Assembly: GCA_964632945.1 (NCBI GenBank)
Contig: CAZWCX010000238.1
Span: forward strand, 1-5,062
Length of the DNA: 5,062 bases
Direction: 5' to 3'
From: CAZWCX01 sp964632945
Lineage (GTDB): Bacteria; Planctomycetota; MHYJ01; WSZJ01; CAZWCX01
Below the pieces are notes generated by a model. The model was not told the DNA's origin. It made no database searches and saw nothing but the letters and a program-made list of their open reading frames with translations. Made by a program: the position numbers and the translations under genes. Below, piece by piece: positions 1 to 5,062 of this stretch. How positions within the stretch are numbered: position 1 is the first letter of the stretch; each line of letters starts with the position of its first letter.

Positions 1-80
1 GATGGTGTGTGCTGGCTCCCCTTGGCGTCCACAAGTTCCGGTTTGGGCTGGAACCGCAACCGAGGGCGGGATACAGTCTC
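1..80. mobile_element. Putative end of an insertion sequence (partial, runs off the left edge)
   Basis: Read outward on the minus strand from base 80, the sequence begins GAGACTGTATCCCG. This resembles the terminal repeat at the right edge of the window (GAGCCTATCCCAAAA at 5014) in the GAG, CT and TATCCC blocks. The boundary lies within a few codons of the point where the ECF sigma factor stops looking like its family, and the three bases beside it, CTA at 81-83, could be a short target duplication. No transposase segment could be recognised in these 80 bases. The call rests on the weak terminal-repeat similarity and the broken neighbour, so a diverged non-IS breakpoint is also possible. Confidence 0.35.
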
Positions 81-276
81 CTATCCTTTGCGTGTGGCCG
101 CGGCGCGCGACGGCGAGGAACGTCTCCTGGACCGCGTCTTCCGCCAGGTCCGCCCGCCGCAAGACCCCGTAGCAGGTGCGATAGATCGCCGCCTGGTGGC
201 GCTCGAAAAACTCGGCGAGACCCGTGCGGCCCGCGCCGCGCCCGAGGGTCGCCTGCAAGGTGCGTTCGTCGATCAT
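81..276 (-). pseudogene. ECF RNA polymerase sigma factor, N-terminal fragment (sigma-70 region 2)
   Basis: An ECF sigma factor would direct RNA polymerase to a specific regulon. The ATG at 276-274 is preceded by GGAGG (292-288) with an 11-base gap. The first 60 residues look like sigma region 2: a helix with AEFFERHQAAIYRTCYGVL at about 21-39, then ADLAEDAVQETFLAVARRG at about 42-60, which matches the family pattern for core-polymerase binding. The expected continuation (FDP/RG and the WLLxIARN-type DNA-melting segment) is missing; instead the frame reads HTQRIGDCIPPS, which is not sigma-like. Regions 2.3-2.4 and 4 are absent, and a complete protein would be about 180-200 residues. The frame stays open to base 1, so a fusion is formally possible, but interruption by an inserted element near base 80 fits better. 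The family call is firm; loss of function is inferred. Confidence 0.75.
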
Positions 277-387
277 GGTCGGATGGTCCTCCGGTTCGGT
301 CCGCGCGGAGGTGTCGCCGCGCTCTACCCTCTTGATGCCGCCGAGGCCGGGTTTCGTGGGAGAATCCCGGAGCGACCGGACCGTCGT

Positions 388-506
388 TCATTCGTGCTCG
401 ATCGTCAACCCCATGGTCGACTTCCTGTGCAGGAGCGCTTCCGCGTTCCCCATGGCATCGTCGACCGGATGACGGCCGAGGAACTCTCGGACTCGACGTC
501 CACCAT
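388..506 (-). pseudogene. DEDD-type 3'-5' exonuclease gene collapsed by internal deletion
   Basis: Two family-typical ends are present in different frames. The 5' end starts at ATG 506-504 behind AGGAG (518-514) and reads MVDVES, matching the exonuclease I motif (D and E metal ligands) that opens these RNase T/DnaQ-fold proteins. The 3' end, from about 471 to the stop at 390-388, reads HPVDDAMGNAEALL then KSTMGLTIEHE. This corresponds to the Exo III motif, with its HxxxD-type active-site histidine and aspartate, and the C-terminal helix of the same family. The parts between, including Exo II and most of the fold, are gone; a complete member is about 180 residues. The junction lies between about 477 and 490 and changes frame, so the product would be short and inactive. 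The identification comes from motif recognition of both ends. Confidence 0.7.
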
Positions 507-512
507 GACGTA

Positions 513-536
513 GCTCCTGTGGGACCCATTGTATCA
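513..536 (-). promoter_or_regulatory. Extended -10 promoter and ribosome site of the exonuclease remnant
   Basis: On the minus strand the bases read TGATACAAT (536-528), a TGn extended -10 with five of six matches to TATAAT. No good -35 hexamer is found 16-18 bases upstream, as is common for extended -10 promoters. The predicted start site lies a few bases on, leaving a short leader with AGGAG (518-514) 7 bases before the ATG at 506. The promoter and ribosome site have therefore survived although the coding sequence has collapsed. Confidence 0.45.
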
Positions 537-657
537 GGAGGGTACGCCATGCCCGTGCTCGCATGGTTCGAGTCCATCCATGAACGCCGCGCGCGATGCT
601 GCGTTCTCCCGCGCGATCCGCACGAAGGGACGGCGCGTGAGGACGGCGAAGAAGATG

Positions 658-679
658 CGGCGACGGTGATCCGTCGCCG
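658..679 (-). terminator. Hairpin terminator after the beta-propeller gene
   Basis: A perfect 9-bp stem, CGGCGACGG pairing with CCGTCGCCG around a 4-base loop, starts 7 bases after the stop codon at 688-686. On the minus strand it is followed by the modestly T-rich CATCTTCTTC rather than a pure T run. Position and stem strength support a transcription terminator. The weak T tract makes its efficiency uncertain. Confidence 0.6.
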
Positions 680-685
680 ATTGTT

Positions 686-2398
686 TCACCGAGCTTCGAG
701 CACCGAGGCAAATCGGATCCGCCAGGCGTTCCGCAGTGCATCGGAGATCTCGACATCGATGCGACGCCCCATCCGCTCGAGTCCCGAGACCCGAAGGCCA
801 TACGCCCCGTGGGTGCGATACCGCGCGCCACCCGCGTCTCGCCACGTCGTTCCGTTGTCGGTGGGGGGAGTCAGGGGCGCCTGGAGGGGGACATCGAGCC
901 GCAGCGGAATCCGTTCGCCGCTGATGATATCGAGGGCGTCGAGCGGGAAATGATAGAGCAGGTCGCCTTCGGTCTCGATCCAGCCGCGGCCGGCGACGAA
1001 CAGGGCGATCCTCTCGTCGAGCGCGATCGGGTCCTCCAGCGAGATTCCCGCGGAGAGCCACGGGCCCTCCCGTCCGGATCGCTCCGCGAACTCCTCGGCG
1101 GTGCGCGTCTCCCGGTACCAGGCCAGCCGGCCCGCATGGTCCCTTGCCGGATCGCGACCGACGAACGGGAGACGTTGCGTGGGAAGGATGCGCGCGAGGC
1201 CGCCTCCGCAGAGGCCCCAGGTGATGCCGCCGTCGTGGACCCGACAGGCGTCCTGGCGGACCGGCCGCGGCAGGCGGAGGAGACCCACGGGATTGCCCGC
1301 GTCGTCGATCTCGTAGACGTCGCACGCGGCGGTCCACGGATACCAGTTCCGGTCGCCGCGCGCGACGGCGACGAAAATCCGCTTTCCCGTCTCGCCGGGG
1401 ACCCATACGGGGCCGGCCAGGAGGCTCGACGTGCGCAACAGCTCTTGCCGACGTCGTTCGTCGGCCTCCGCCCGCTCCTTTCGTCTCTCGTCACCCCGCA
1501 GCATGTCCCGGCGGAAGTTGTCGGGGTCCCGTCCAAACCGCGTGAGGATGATGGAGGCGGGGGCGTCGCTGTCGTAGCCTCGCTCGAACTCCCAGAGGGC
1601 GTCGAGGCGCCAGCGTTCCTCGCCGGTCCGCAGGTCGAGGGCGATGAGCGGCTGCTGGGATCCGGAGCAGACCAGGAGGACCGGACCGGCGACGGTCAGC
1701 GGCCGGATGAACGTCGAACCGTAGCGCCCCGGGAGCGTGTTTCTCAGAAAATGATCTGCCGCCGGCGCCAGGGCGGACGGAACGAGGTCTTTCTCCCAGA
1801 GCACCGTGGGGCCGACCCCGTCCAGCGCGGTTACCCGAACGCCGAGCAACCGCCGTTCGCTGATGGGCAGGACCTCCGTGCGATGGACCGAGAGGCAGAA
1901 AAAGACGTCTCCATCGGCCGTCACGTCCCAGAGTTCCACCACCCCACGCCTGCCGGCCGGGACCGTTCCATGGGGCGGAGAGATCTCGACGGGGGTCGTC
2001 GGATCGCCCGCGGAAAGGTCGACGATATCGAGGTGCATGGGCTCGGCGGGCCAGACGCGATCGAACGAACCCATGTACTCGCGTCGCCACGTGCGGATGC
2101 ACGCACGCGTCTTTCCGACGGCGAGGATCTCGAACCGGGTTCCCGGCGTCGAAGGGACGCGCCACGCGATCGACCCATCCTCCGGATTCTCGCAGACCAG
2201 GTCCCCCGGTTCGGTCGCGTAGAGCGTCACGGGGCCGGCGGACCATCGCTTGCCGGCCGGCATGACGCGCTCCGCCGGATGCTCTCTCCCCACCACCACC
2301 AGCCGCGCCTGGTCGGGAAGCGGGCGGACGTTGGGCTCCTGTGCGGAGGGACGCGTCGCGCCCGCCAGGATCAAGAGCAAAAGGATACCGAGTCGCAT
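686..2398 (-). CDS. Exported PQQ-type beta-propeller repeat protein
   Basis: The protein has 570 residues. The start at 2398 is chosen because it gives a clear signal peptide: R2, a hydrophobic core LGILLLLILAGA, and a likely cleavage after PSA or PSAQ near residue 19-20. No strong ribosome site precedes it. The mature chain is rich in short beta-strand-like segments. PQQ/BamB-like blade motifs are visible: LVCENPEDGSIAWR at about 67-80, VTALDG...VLWEKDL at about 189-205, and LIALDLRTGEERWRLD at about 251-266. A charged, probably helical insert with repeated R and E (about 290-322) interrupts the propeller. The C-terminal third has weaker repeats, and seven cysteines remain after the signal peptide. 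No enzyme active site is seen, so it is better read as an envelope scaffold or binding protein than as a PQQ dehydrogenase. It is transcribed alone, with its own promoter and terminator. Substrate and partners are unknown. Coding is well supported by length, the export signal and the repeat motifs. Confidence 0.85.
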   Translation of the reverse strand: MRLGILLLLILAGATRPSAQEPNVRPLPDQARLVVVGREHPAERVMPAGKRWSAGPVTLYATEPGDLVCENPEDGSIAWRVPSTPGTRFEILAVGKTRACIRTWRREYMGSFDRVWPAEPMHLDIVDLSAGDPTTPVEISPPHGTVPAGRRGVVELWDVTADGDVFFCLSVHRTEVLPISERRLLGVRVTALDGVGPTVLWEKDLVPSALAPAADHFLRNTLPGRYGSTFIRPLTVAGPVLLVCSGSQQPLIALDLRTGEERWRLDALWEFERGYDSDAPASIILTRFGRDPDNFRRDMLRGDERRKERAEADERRRQELLRTSSLLAGPVWVPGETGKRIFVAVARGDRNWYPWTAACDVYEIDDAGNPVGLLRLPRPVRQDACRVHDGGITWGLCGGGLARILPTQRLPFVGRDPARDHAGRLAWYRETRTAEEFAERSGREGPWLSAGISLEDPIALDERIALFVAGRGWIETEGDLLYHFPLDALDIISGERIPLRLDVPLQAPLTPPTDNGTTWRDAGGARYRTHGAYGLRVSGLERMGRRIDVEISDALRNAWRIRFASVLEAR

Positions 2399-2448
2399 CA
2401 GGGTCCGCTTTCGATGGACGGGGGCGGGATCCGGACCGTCGGCATGGG

Positions 2449-2477
2449 ATGAGACGCGGACCGGTGCCGCAGGTCAA
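2449..2477 (-). promoter_or_regulatory. Predicted sigma-70-type promoter of the beta-propeller gene
   Basis: The minus strand carries TTGACC (2477-2472), then 17 bases, then TCTCAT (2454-2449), which match the housekeeping consensus at 5/6 and 4/6 positions. Transcription would begin near 2442, giving a leader of about 44 bases before the ATG at 2398. Confidence 0.4.
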
Positions 2478-2521
2478 AGGCGTCTTTCCGTTCCGGAACG
2501 AACATGGGAGCGAGCGCCGCT

Positions 2522-2545
2522 CGGGGATCTTGGACCGGTGGCGGA
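2522..2545. repeat. Imperfect dispersed repeat, copy 1
   Basis: This 24-base stretch matches 4787-4810 in the same orientation at 21 positions, with a 17-base core (CTTGGACCGGTGGCGGA) that differs at one base. It lies in the divergent intergenic region, upstream of both predicted promoters. With only two copies visible, it may be a genome-wide small repeat or chance similarity in GC-rich DNA. Confidence 0.3.
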
Positions 2546-2636
2546 GTTCCGGCGCAATGGTGAGCCCCCTTCCCCGTGTCCCGATTCCCCCGCCCCCTCG
2601 GTCGCGGTCGGATCCGCACGTCGTCCTCGCACGGGC

Positions 2637-2665
2637 TTGACCCTCCACAGCCGAAGTGCTATCGA
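2637..2665 (+). promoter_or_regulatory. Predicted promoter of the toxin-antitoxin module
   Basis: TTGACC (2637-2642) is followed after 17 bases by TATCGA (2660-2665). The -35 is a 5/6 match and the -10 a weak 3/6 match. Transcription would start near 2672, about 20 bases before the antitoxin ATG. GAGG at 2682-2685 sits 7 bases before that ATG as the ribosome site. Confidence 0.4.
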
Positions 2666-2692
2666 GGGTTCGTCGCGCTTCGAGGCCGCAGC

Positions 2693-2992
2693 ATGAGCGT
2701 TCGCCTGACGACCGACCTGGACGATCCCGCCGCCGTGCCGTGCTTCCTCTGGGACGAGCCGATGACGGTTGCCGAATTGAAAACGCGCCTGGCTGCGGCC
2801 TCCCCGCCGGAGAGGGCCCGGCTGCTCGGAAAGATCCTGCGGGAAGCCCGCGATGTCGAGGTCTGGCGCTTCACGACTCCGTAGACGGTTGCCTCGTCTT
2901 GGACGGCGGTTTCGCGCCAATTGGGTCGACGGCGAGCCTTCGGGGAGTTCCTCCTCAACGCTTGGCGAGAGGAAGGCCTGCTTGCCGGCTGA
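2693..2992 (+). pseudogene. Antitoxin partner of an AbiEii-type nucleotidyltransferase, with in-frame amber stop
   Basis: ATG at 2693 follows GAGG at 2682-2685; an internal ATG at 2762 is a weaker choice because the family-like VPCFLWDEP lies upstream of it. The first 63 codons give a small acidic/helical protein with MTVAELKTRLAA and ARLLGKILREARDVEVW, ending WRFTTP followed by TAG at 2882-2884. Read past the TAG in the same frame, the sequence continues for 35 more codons with the expected C-terminus (ASSWTAVSRQLGRRRAFGEF, then LLNAWREEGLLAG) to a TGA at 2990-2992. The normal product would thus be about 99 residues, and the TAG is most simply one GAG-to-TAG change. In this gene arrangement the upstream small protein is the presumed antitoxin of the nucleotidyltransferase encoded next, whose start overlaps its end. 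A truncated 63-residue product may still be made. The family call is from context and recognised sequence pattern. Confidence 0.75.
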
Positions 2993-3447
2993 CCGCCTTC
3001 ACCGCCTGCAGCGAGAACTGCTCGAGGCGTTCTTTCGCGGGCCCAATCCCTTCCTTCTCACGGGCGGAGCCGCTCTGGCAGGGTTTCACCTGGGGCATCG
3101 CGCGACCAAGGATCTCGACCTCTTCGTCACGCTCCCGATGCTGGACGAGGGAGACCGGATCCTCGTGGAAGCCGCCGCGGAGCTCGGCGCGTCCGTGCAG
3201 CGGATTCCGACACTTCGAGACTTTCGCCAGCGCATCGTCGCGCGTGCGCGGAGACGCTCGTGGTCGATCTCGTGCATGACGCATCGCCGCAGGGGAGTGC
3301 GGAGAAGCCGAGGATCGGTCGGATCCCCGTCGATCCGCCCTCGGATCGGATGCGCCCCTGCCCGCGGGGGTGACGACGGCGGAATTGCGGACCTGCCTAG
3401 ACCACTTGTCCCGCCGCTTGGCCCGAGCCGGTCATCCGGGGGAATGA
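2982..3447 (+). pseudogene. AbiEii/AbiGii-type nucleotidyltransferase toxin, frameshifted and internally deleted
   Basis: The likely start is TTG at 2982, 5 bases after GGAAGG (2971-2976) and overlapping the antitoxin reading frame by 11 bases, an arrangement suited to coupled translation. Residues 24-48 carry the nucleotidyltransferase signature: FLLTGGAALAGFHLGHR followed by DLDLF, with the GG and D-x-D metal/nucleotide-binding residues intact. The frame is lost near 3245-3250 after RQRIVAR; the next frame resumes family sequence, ETLVVDLVHDASPQG to PRIGRIPVDPPSD. A second break near 3344-3351 jumps to the C-terminal segment APLPAGVTTAELRTCLDH, then LSRRLARAGHPGE and a TGA at 3445-3447. About 90 codons between DPPSD and that tail appear to be missing, judged from a usual family length near 240. 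Such proteins transfer nucleotides to cellular targets to stop growth or block phage. This copy cannot make the full enzyme. The two lesions and the antitoxin stop indicate a dead module. Confidence 0.8.
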
Positions 3448-3464
3448 CCCGTGGGAGGGCGACA

Positions 3465-3503
3465 GGGCGTGGGGTAGCCGGATTCCCTTCGCCCCGCACG
3501 CCC
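3465..3503. terminator. Possible bidirectional hairpin between convergent gene remnants
   Basis: GGGCGTGGGG (3465-3474) can pair with CCCCGCACGCCC (3492-3503), giving about 10 base pairs with a 2-base bulge and a 17-base loop. It lies between the toxin stop (3447) and the stop of the minus-strand remnant (3507-3505), where a shared terminator is expected. No T run follows on either strand, so the call is tentative. Confidence 0.35.
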
Positions 3504-3504
3504 C

Positions 3505-3840
3505 CTACAACCCCCGCAGCCCCGCCTCCCGCCCCAGGCTGCGGGCGATCTCCTGCCTGGAGGGCCGCAGCGGGGGCACGGAGGATCGCGGGAAGATCAG
3601 ATATGCGTTCCGGCTTCCGCGACGGCAGTTGAATGGTCGAGGGAAACCGGGACTGGAATCCTGGACTGCAAGAAGAGGGTACGAGTTCCGGGGGGCGGCG
3701 GTGAGCAGGATTCGGTCGTCCCGGATCTGCTCCGCGCACTCACCCTCCAGGACCTCGGACGCGCCGATGATGCCCCTGGGGCCCTGGCGGGCCGGGGGGA
3801 TCGAAGCCTCGCCACGCAGGTCCTTCGGCTTCCCGGACGC
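3505..3840 (-). pseudogene. 5'-truncated remnant of an unrecognised gene
   Basis: One minus-strand frame is open from about 3905 down to the TAG at 3507-3505, but it has no ATG, GTG or TTG near its 5' end, and stops lie just upstream at about 3910-3916. From about 3840 its codons end almost always in G or C, as in the window's real genes. It reads KPKDLRGEASIPPARQGPRG, then IIGASEVLEGE, DDRILLTAAPRNSYPLLAV and finally VPPLRPSRQEIARSLGREAG before LRGL and the stop. Between about 3600 and 3675 the codon pattern weakens, and another minus frame looks better there (FPSTIQLPSRKPE), which suggests a frameshift or small replacement. I do not recognise the family. It appears to be the C-terminal part of a protein that lost its start, possibly when the membrane pair and its promoter arrived alongside. 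Coding origin is inferred from codon bias and protein-like composition. Confidence 0.45.
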
Positions 3841-3886
3841 GCGGCAGGGTGGACGCGGCCAACGAACAGGGCGGGTGACAGGGCAA

Positions 3887-3916
3887 TTGACCCCGGAACA
3901 ACGTGGCTGCTAGCAT
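3887..3916 (+). promoter_or_regulatory. Predicted promoter of the membrane-protein pair
   Basis: TTGACC (3887-3892), an 18-base spacer and TAGCAT (3911-3916) match the sigma-70 consensus at 5/6 and 4/6 positions. The predicted start is near 3923, about 26 bases before the first ATG. GAGAGGA (3934-3940) then serves as the ribosome site, 8 bases before that ATG. Confidence 0.45.
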
Positions 3917-3948
3917 CACGGCTCGATCCTTGCGAGAGGACTGCTCTC

Positions 3949-4305
3949 ATGCCGGTTCAGCCCAGCCCGACCGGCGCTTCCGGACCTCGGCCTGCCTCCC
4001 CCCGCGACGTCGACGCCCTGCGCGCGTCGCTTGCGACCATGGCCGAGACGTTCGAACGCCTATGCGATCTGTTCGACTTCGGCACCGGTATTCTGTTCGG
4101 GGCTGCCGGGGGCTGCCTCGCCGCGGTTCTCATCGCGGCCAGCGTCGACATCCACCTCGGGGCATGGGATTTCGCTCCCATCGTGCTGGCGCCGGTCTTT
4201 CTCGCGTGCGCGTCCTACCTCGCGTTCGTCGCGGCGCGTTGCGACCGGGCTGCGCTTAGGGTCCTGCGCCACAGACGATGGGAAGGTCGCGATGGCGGAA
4301 GATGA
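3949..4305 (+). CDS. Small two-pass membrane protein, function unknown
   Basis: The protein has 118 residues and I do not recognise its family. The ATG at 3949 has a strong ribosome site (GAGAGGA, 3934-3940). The N-terminus (1-20) is rich in proline and serine and probably disordered. Residues 20-42 (VDALRASLATMAETFERLCD) form a likely amphipathic helix. Two hydrophobic segments follow, about 45-66 (GILFGAAGGCLAAVLIAASV) and 75-97 (APIVLAPVFLACASYLAFVA), joined by a short loop. The C-terminal tail (98-118) is strongly basic and so probably cytoplasmic, putting both ends inside. The next gene starts 14 bases before this gene's stop, so the two are co-transcribed and probably translationally coupled. 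They may form a membrane complex; that is inference from gene order. The start, ribosome site and codon bias make it a credible gene. Confidence 0.65.
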   Translation: MPVQPSPTGASGPRPASPRDVDALRASLATMAETFERLCDLFDFGTGILFGAAGGCLAAVLIAASVDIHLGAWDFAPIVLAPVFLACASYLAFVAARCDRAALRVLRHRRWEGRDGGR

Positions 4306-4738
4306 AGAAGAACTCGCGGAGATCCAGGAGAAGATCGATGCCCTCACGGCGGAGATCAGCGAATGGGAGGACGAAGTCTGGGAGGTATCCCAGCAGGTCC
4401 AGCGTGGCCAGCCGTCGTTGAAGTTCTGGCTCATCCTCGCGGGACTTCTCCTCGCGTTCAGTGCCGTATCCTACGCGGTGGCTCTCGTGCTCGCGCTCCT
4501 GCCGGAGCCCGTCGTCACCAAGGCCACCGCGGCGCTGCTCGCGCTGCTCGCCAAGCTCGCGGCGCTGCTGCTCTTGCTCTTGACCCTGGTCTCGCTGGTC
4601 ATTGCCGCGCTGCGCGCCCGGCGCAAGGGAAATCTCACGGCAACCCTGGAGACCCTCGCGGCGCGGCGATCGGAGGCCGAACGGTGGGTCGAGGAGTTGG
4701 AACGGCGCAAGAACGAGCTCGAGAAGGAACCGAAGTAA
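4292..4738 (+). CDS. Coiled-coil membrane hairpin protein, function unknown
   Basis: The protein has 148 residues and no recognised family. The ATG at 4292 is chosen because GGAAGG (4281-4286) precedes it by 5 bases and the acidic coiled coil starts at once. An in-frame ATG at 4031 lies inside the upstream gene and is unlikely. Domain order: an acidic N-terminal coiled coil (about 3-38, with EELAEIQEKIDALTAEISEW); transmembrane helix 1 (about 43-70); a short PEPVV turn; a long leucine- and alanine-rich helix 2 (about 78-107); then basic RARRKG and a second coiled coil (about 113-147, with RSEAERWVEELERRKNELEK). The basic residues after helix 2 suggest both coiled coils face the cytoplasm and could pair with each other or with a partner. 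The gene overlaps the upstream membrane-protein gene by 14 bases. Possible roles include a membrane scaffold or stress-related organiser, but nothing in the sequence settles this. Confidence 0.75.
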   Translation: MAEDEEELAEIQEKIDALTAEISEWEDEVWEVSQQVQRGQPSLKFWLILAGLLLAFSAVSYAVALVLALLPEPVVTKATAALLALLAKLAALLLLLLTLVSLVIAALRARRKGNLTATLETLAARRSEAERWVEELERRKNELEKEPK

Positions 4739-5013
4739 CGATCCGCGGTCCAGCCGGGTCCGCCTGCGAGCCGAGGAGGCGCACGCCGGGGTCCTTGGAT
4801 CGGTGGCGGAACCACGCAGTCGGTGGCCGGCGTACTTGAAACCCGGGGAGGGCGCGTGGCGGTTGGACCAGGCGGCACCGGGTCGGCCGGCGGTGCAGGT
4901 GGCTGTGCGGCAGATCGTGGAGCCGGCGCGCGAACCAACCACGACGGGCGCCCGAGCGCGCAGGCCGAATTCCGCGCACCCGGCAGCCGAACCCCATCGC
5001 CGCATCGCCCTTA
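4739..5013. other. GC-rich stretch without a convincing gene
   Basis: No ORF here has a good start, ribosome site and recognisable product. The best plus-strand frame, from a GTG at 4803, has fairly GC-rich third positions (VAEPRSRWPAYLKPGEGAW). It lacks a properly spaced ribosome site and runs straight into the IS-like end before stopping at 5036, so it may be a decayed remnant. No convincing terminator for the membrane pair was found. Confidence 0.4.
4787..4810. repeat. Imperfect dispersed repeat, copy 2
   Basis: This is the partner of 2522-2545 in the same orientation (21 of 24 bases identical; core CTTGGATCGGTGGCGGA). It lies just downstream of the membrane pair in DNA with no clear gene. 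Confidence 0.3.
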
Positions 5014-5062
5014 GAGCCTATCCCAAAATCGAATAAATGCCGATATCCCTCCTGGCGCTAAC
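5014..5062. mobile_element. Terminal inverted repeat of an IS5-type insertion sequence (partial, runs off the right edge)
   Basis: The sequence GAGCCTATCCCAAAA starts at 5014 and is followed by DNA richer in A and T than the rest of the window. Ends of the form GAGCCTxTCCxAAAA are characteristic of IS5-family elements. The adjacent TTA (5011-5013) would suit the 2-4 base T/A-containing target duplications of that family. The remaining bases are too few to show a transposase. The subgroup cannot be fixed from one end. Confidence 0.55.

Noticed and set aside
7..513. 168-codon plus-strand frame
   Set aside because: It runs antisense to both the sigma factor fragment and the exonuclease remnant, has no ribosome site and no motifs.
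534..1406. 290-codon minus-strand frame
   Set aside because: It overlaps the propeller gene in another frame and is arginine/proline-rich with no recognisable motif, as expected of GC-rich shadow frames.
809..2452. 547-codon plus-strand open frame
   Set aside because: It is the antisense of the beta-propeller gene. Its sequence is low-complexity R/G/D-rich without motifs, while the minus frame has a signal peptide and PQQ repeats.
2882..2884. Programmed amber readthrough or special amino acid insertion in the antitoxin
   Set aside because: No stimulatory structure is evident downstream, and the partner toxin is also broken, so simple nonsense decay is the better explanation.
4803..5036. GTG-started plus-strand frame with moderately biased codons
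   Set aside because: It has no properly spaced ribosome site, no recognised motif, and its end lies inside the IS terminal repeat; kept only as a possible remnant.
1..5062. CRISPR array, tRNA or rRNA genes, riboswitch
   Set aside because: No regularly spaced direct repeats, no tRNA-like arms and no conserved rRNA or riboswitch segments were seen on either strand.

Overview
The window is high-GC bacterial DNA. The gene mix is a secreted PQQ-type beta-propeller protein, an ECF sigma factor, an AbiEii-type nucleotidyltransferase toxin pair and small coiled-coil membrane proteins. This would suit a Planctomycetota-like or other large-genome soil or aquatic bacterium, but that placement is inference from gene content and GC only.

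Layout, left to right. Bases 1-80 look like the outer end of an insertion sequence; it abuts an ECF sigma-70 factor (minus strand, start at 276) whose homology stops after about 60 residues. Next, on the minus strand, is a collapsed DEDD-type 3'-5' exonuclease gene (388-506) that keeps only its first codons and its C-terminus, with an intact ribosome site and an extended -10 promoter. A strong hairpin (658-679) follows the stop of the one large intact gene, a 570-residue exported beta-propeller protein (686-2398, minus). A divergent promoter region of about 290 bases separates it from a two-gene toxin-antitoxin module on the plus strand (2693-3447). That module is broken: the antitoxin carries an in-frame amber codon, and the toxin has a frameshift plus an internal deletion. 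A hairpin (3465-3503) lies between this module and a 5'-truncated minus-strand remnant of an unrecognised gene (3505 to about 3840). Then comes an intact, overlapping pair of small membrane-protein genes (3949-4305 and 4292-4738, plus), and about 270 bases with no clear gene. The right edge starts with a typical IS5-type terminal inverted repeat at 5014.

Overall, three genes look intact: the propeller protein and the membrane pair. Four others (sigma factor, exonuclease, antitoxin/toxin module counted once, and the unknown minus-strand gene) are decayed, and the segment is bracketed by IS-like ends. The window reads as a genomic island in decay rather than as a working multi-gene system. Three predicted promoters share a TTGACC -35 element with a 17-18 base spacer, so the surviving and dead genes appear to have used the housekeeping sigma factor. 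The clearest candidate for undescribed biology is the two-gene coiled-coil/membrane pair.
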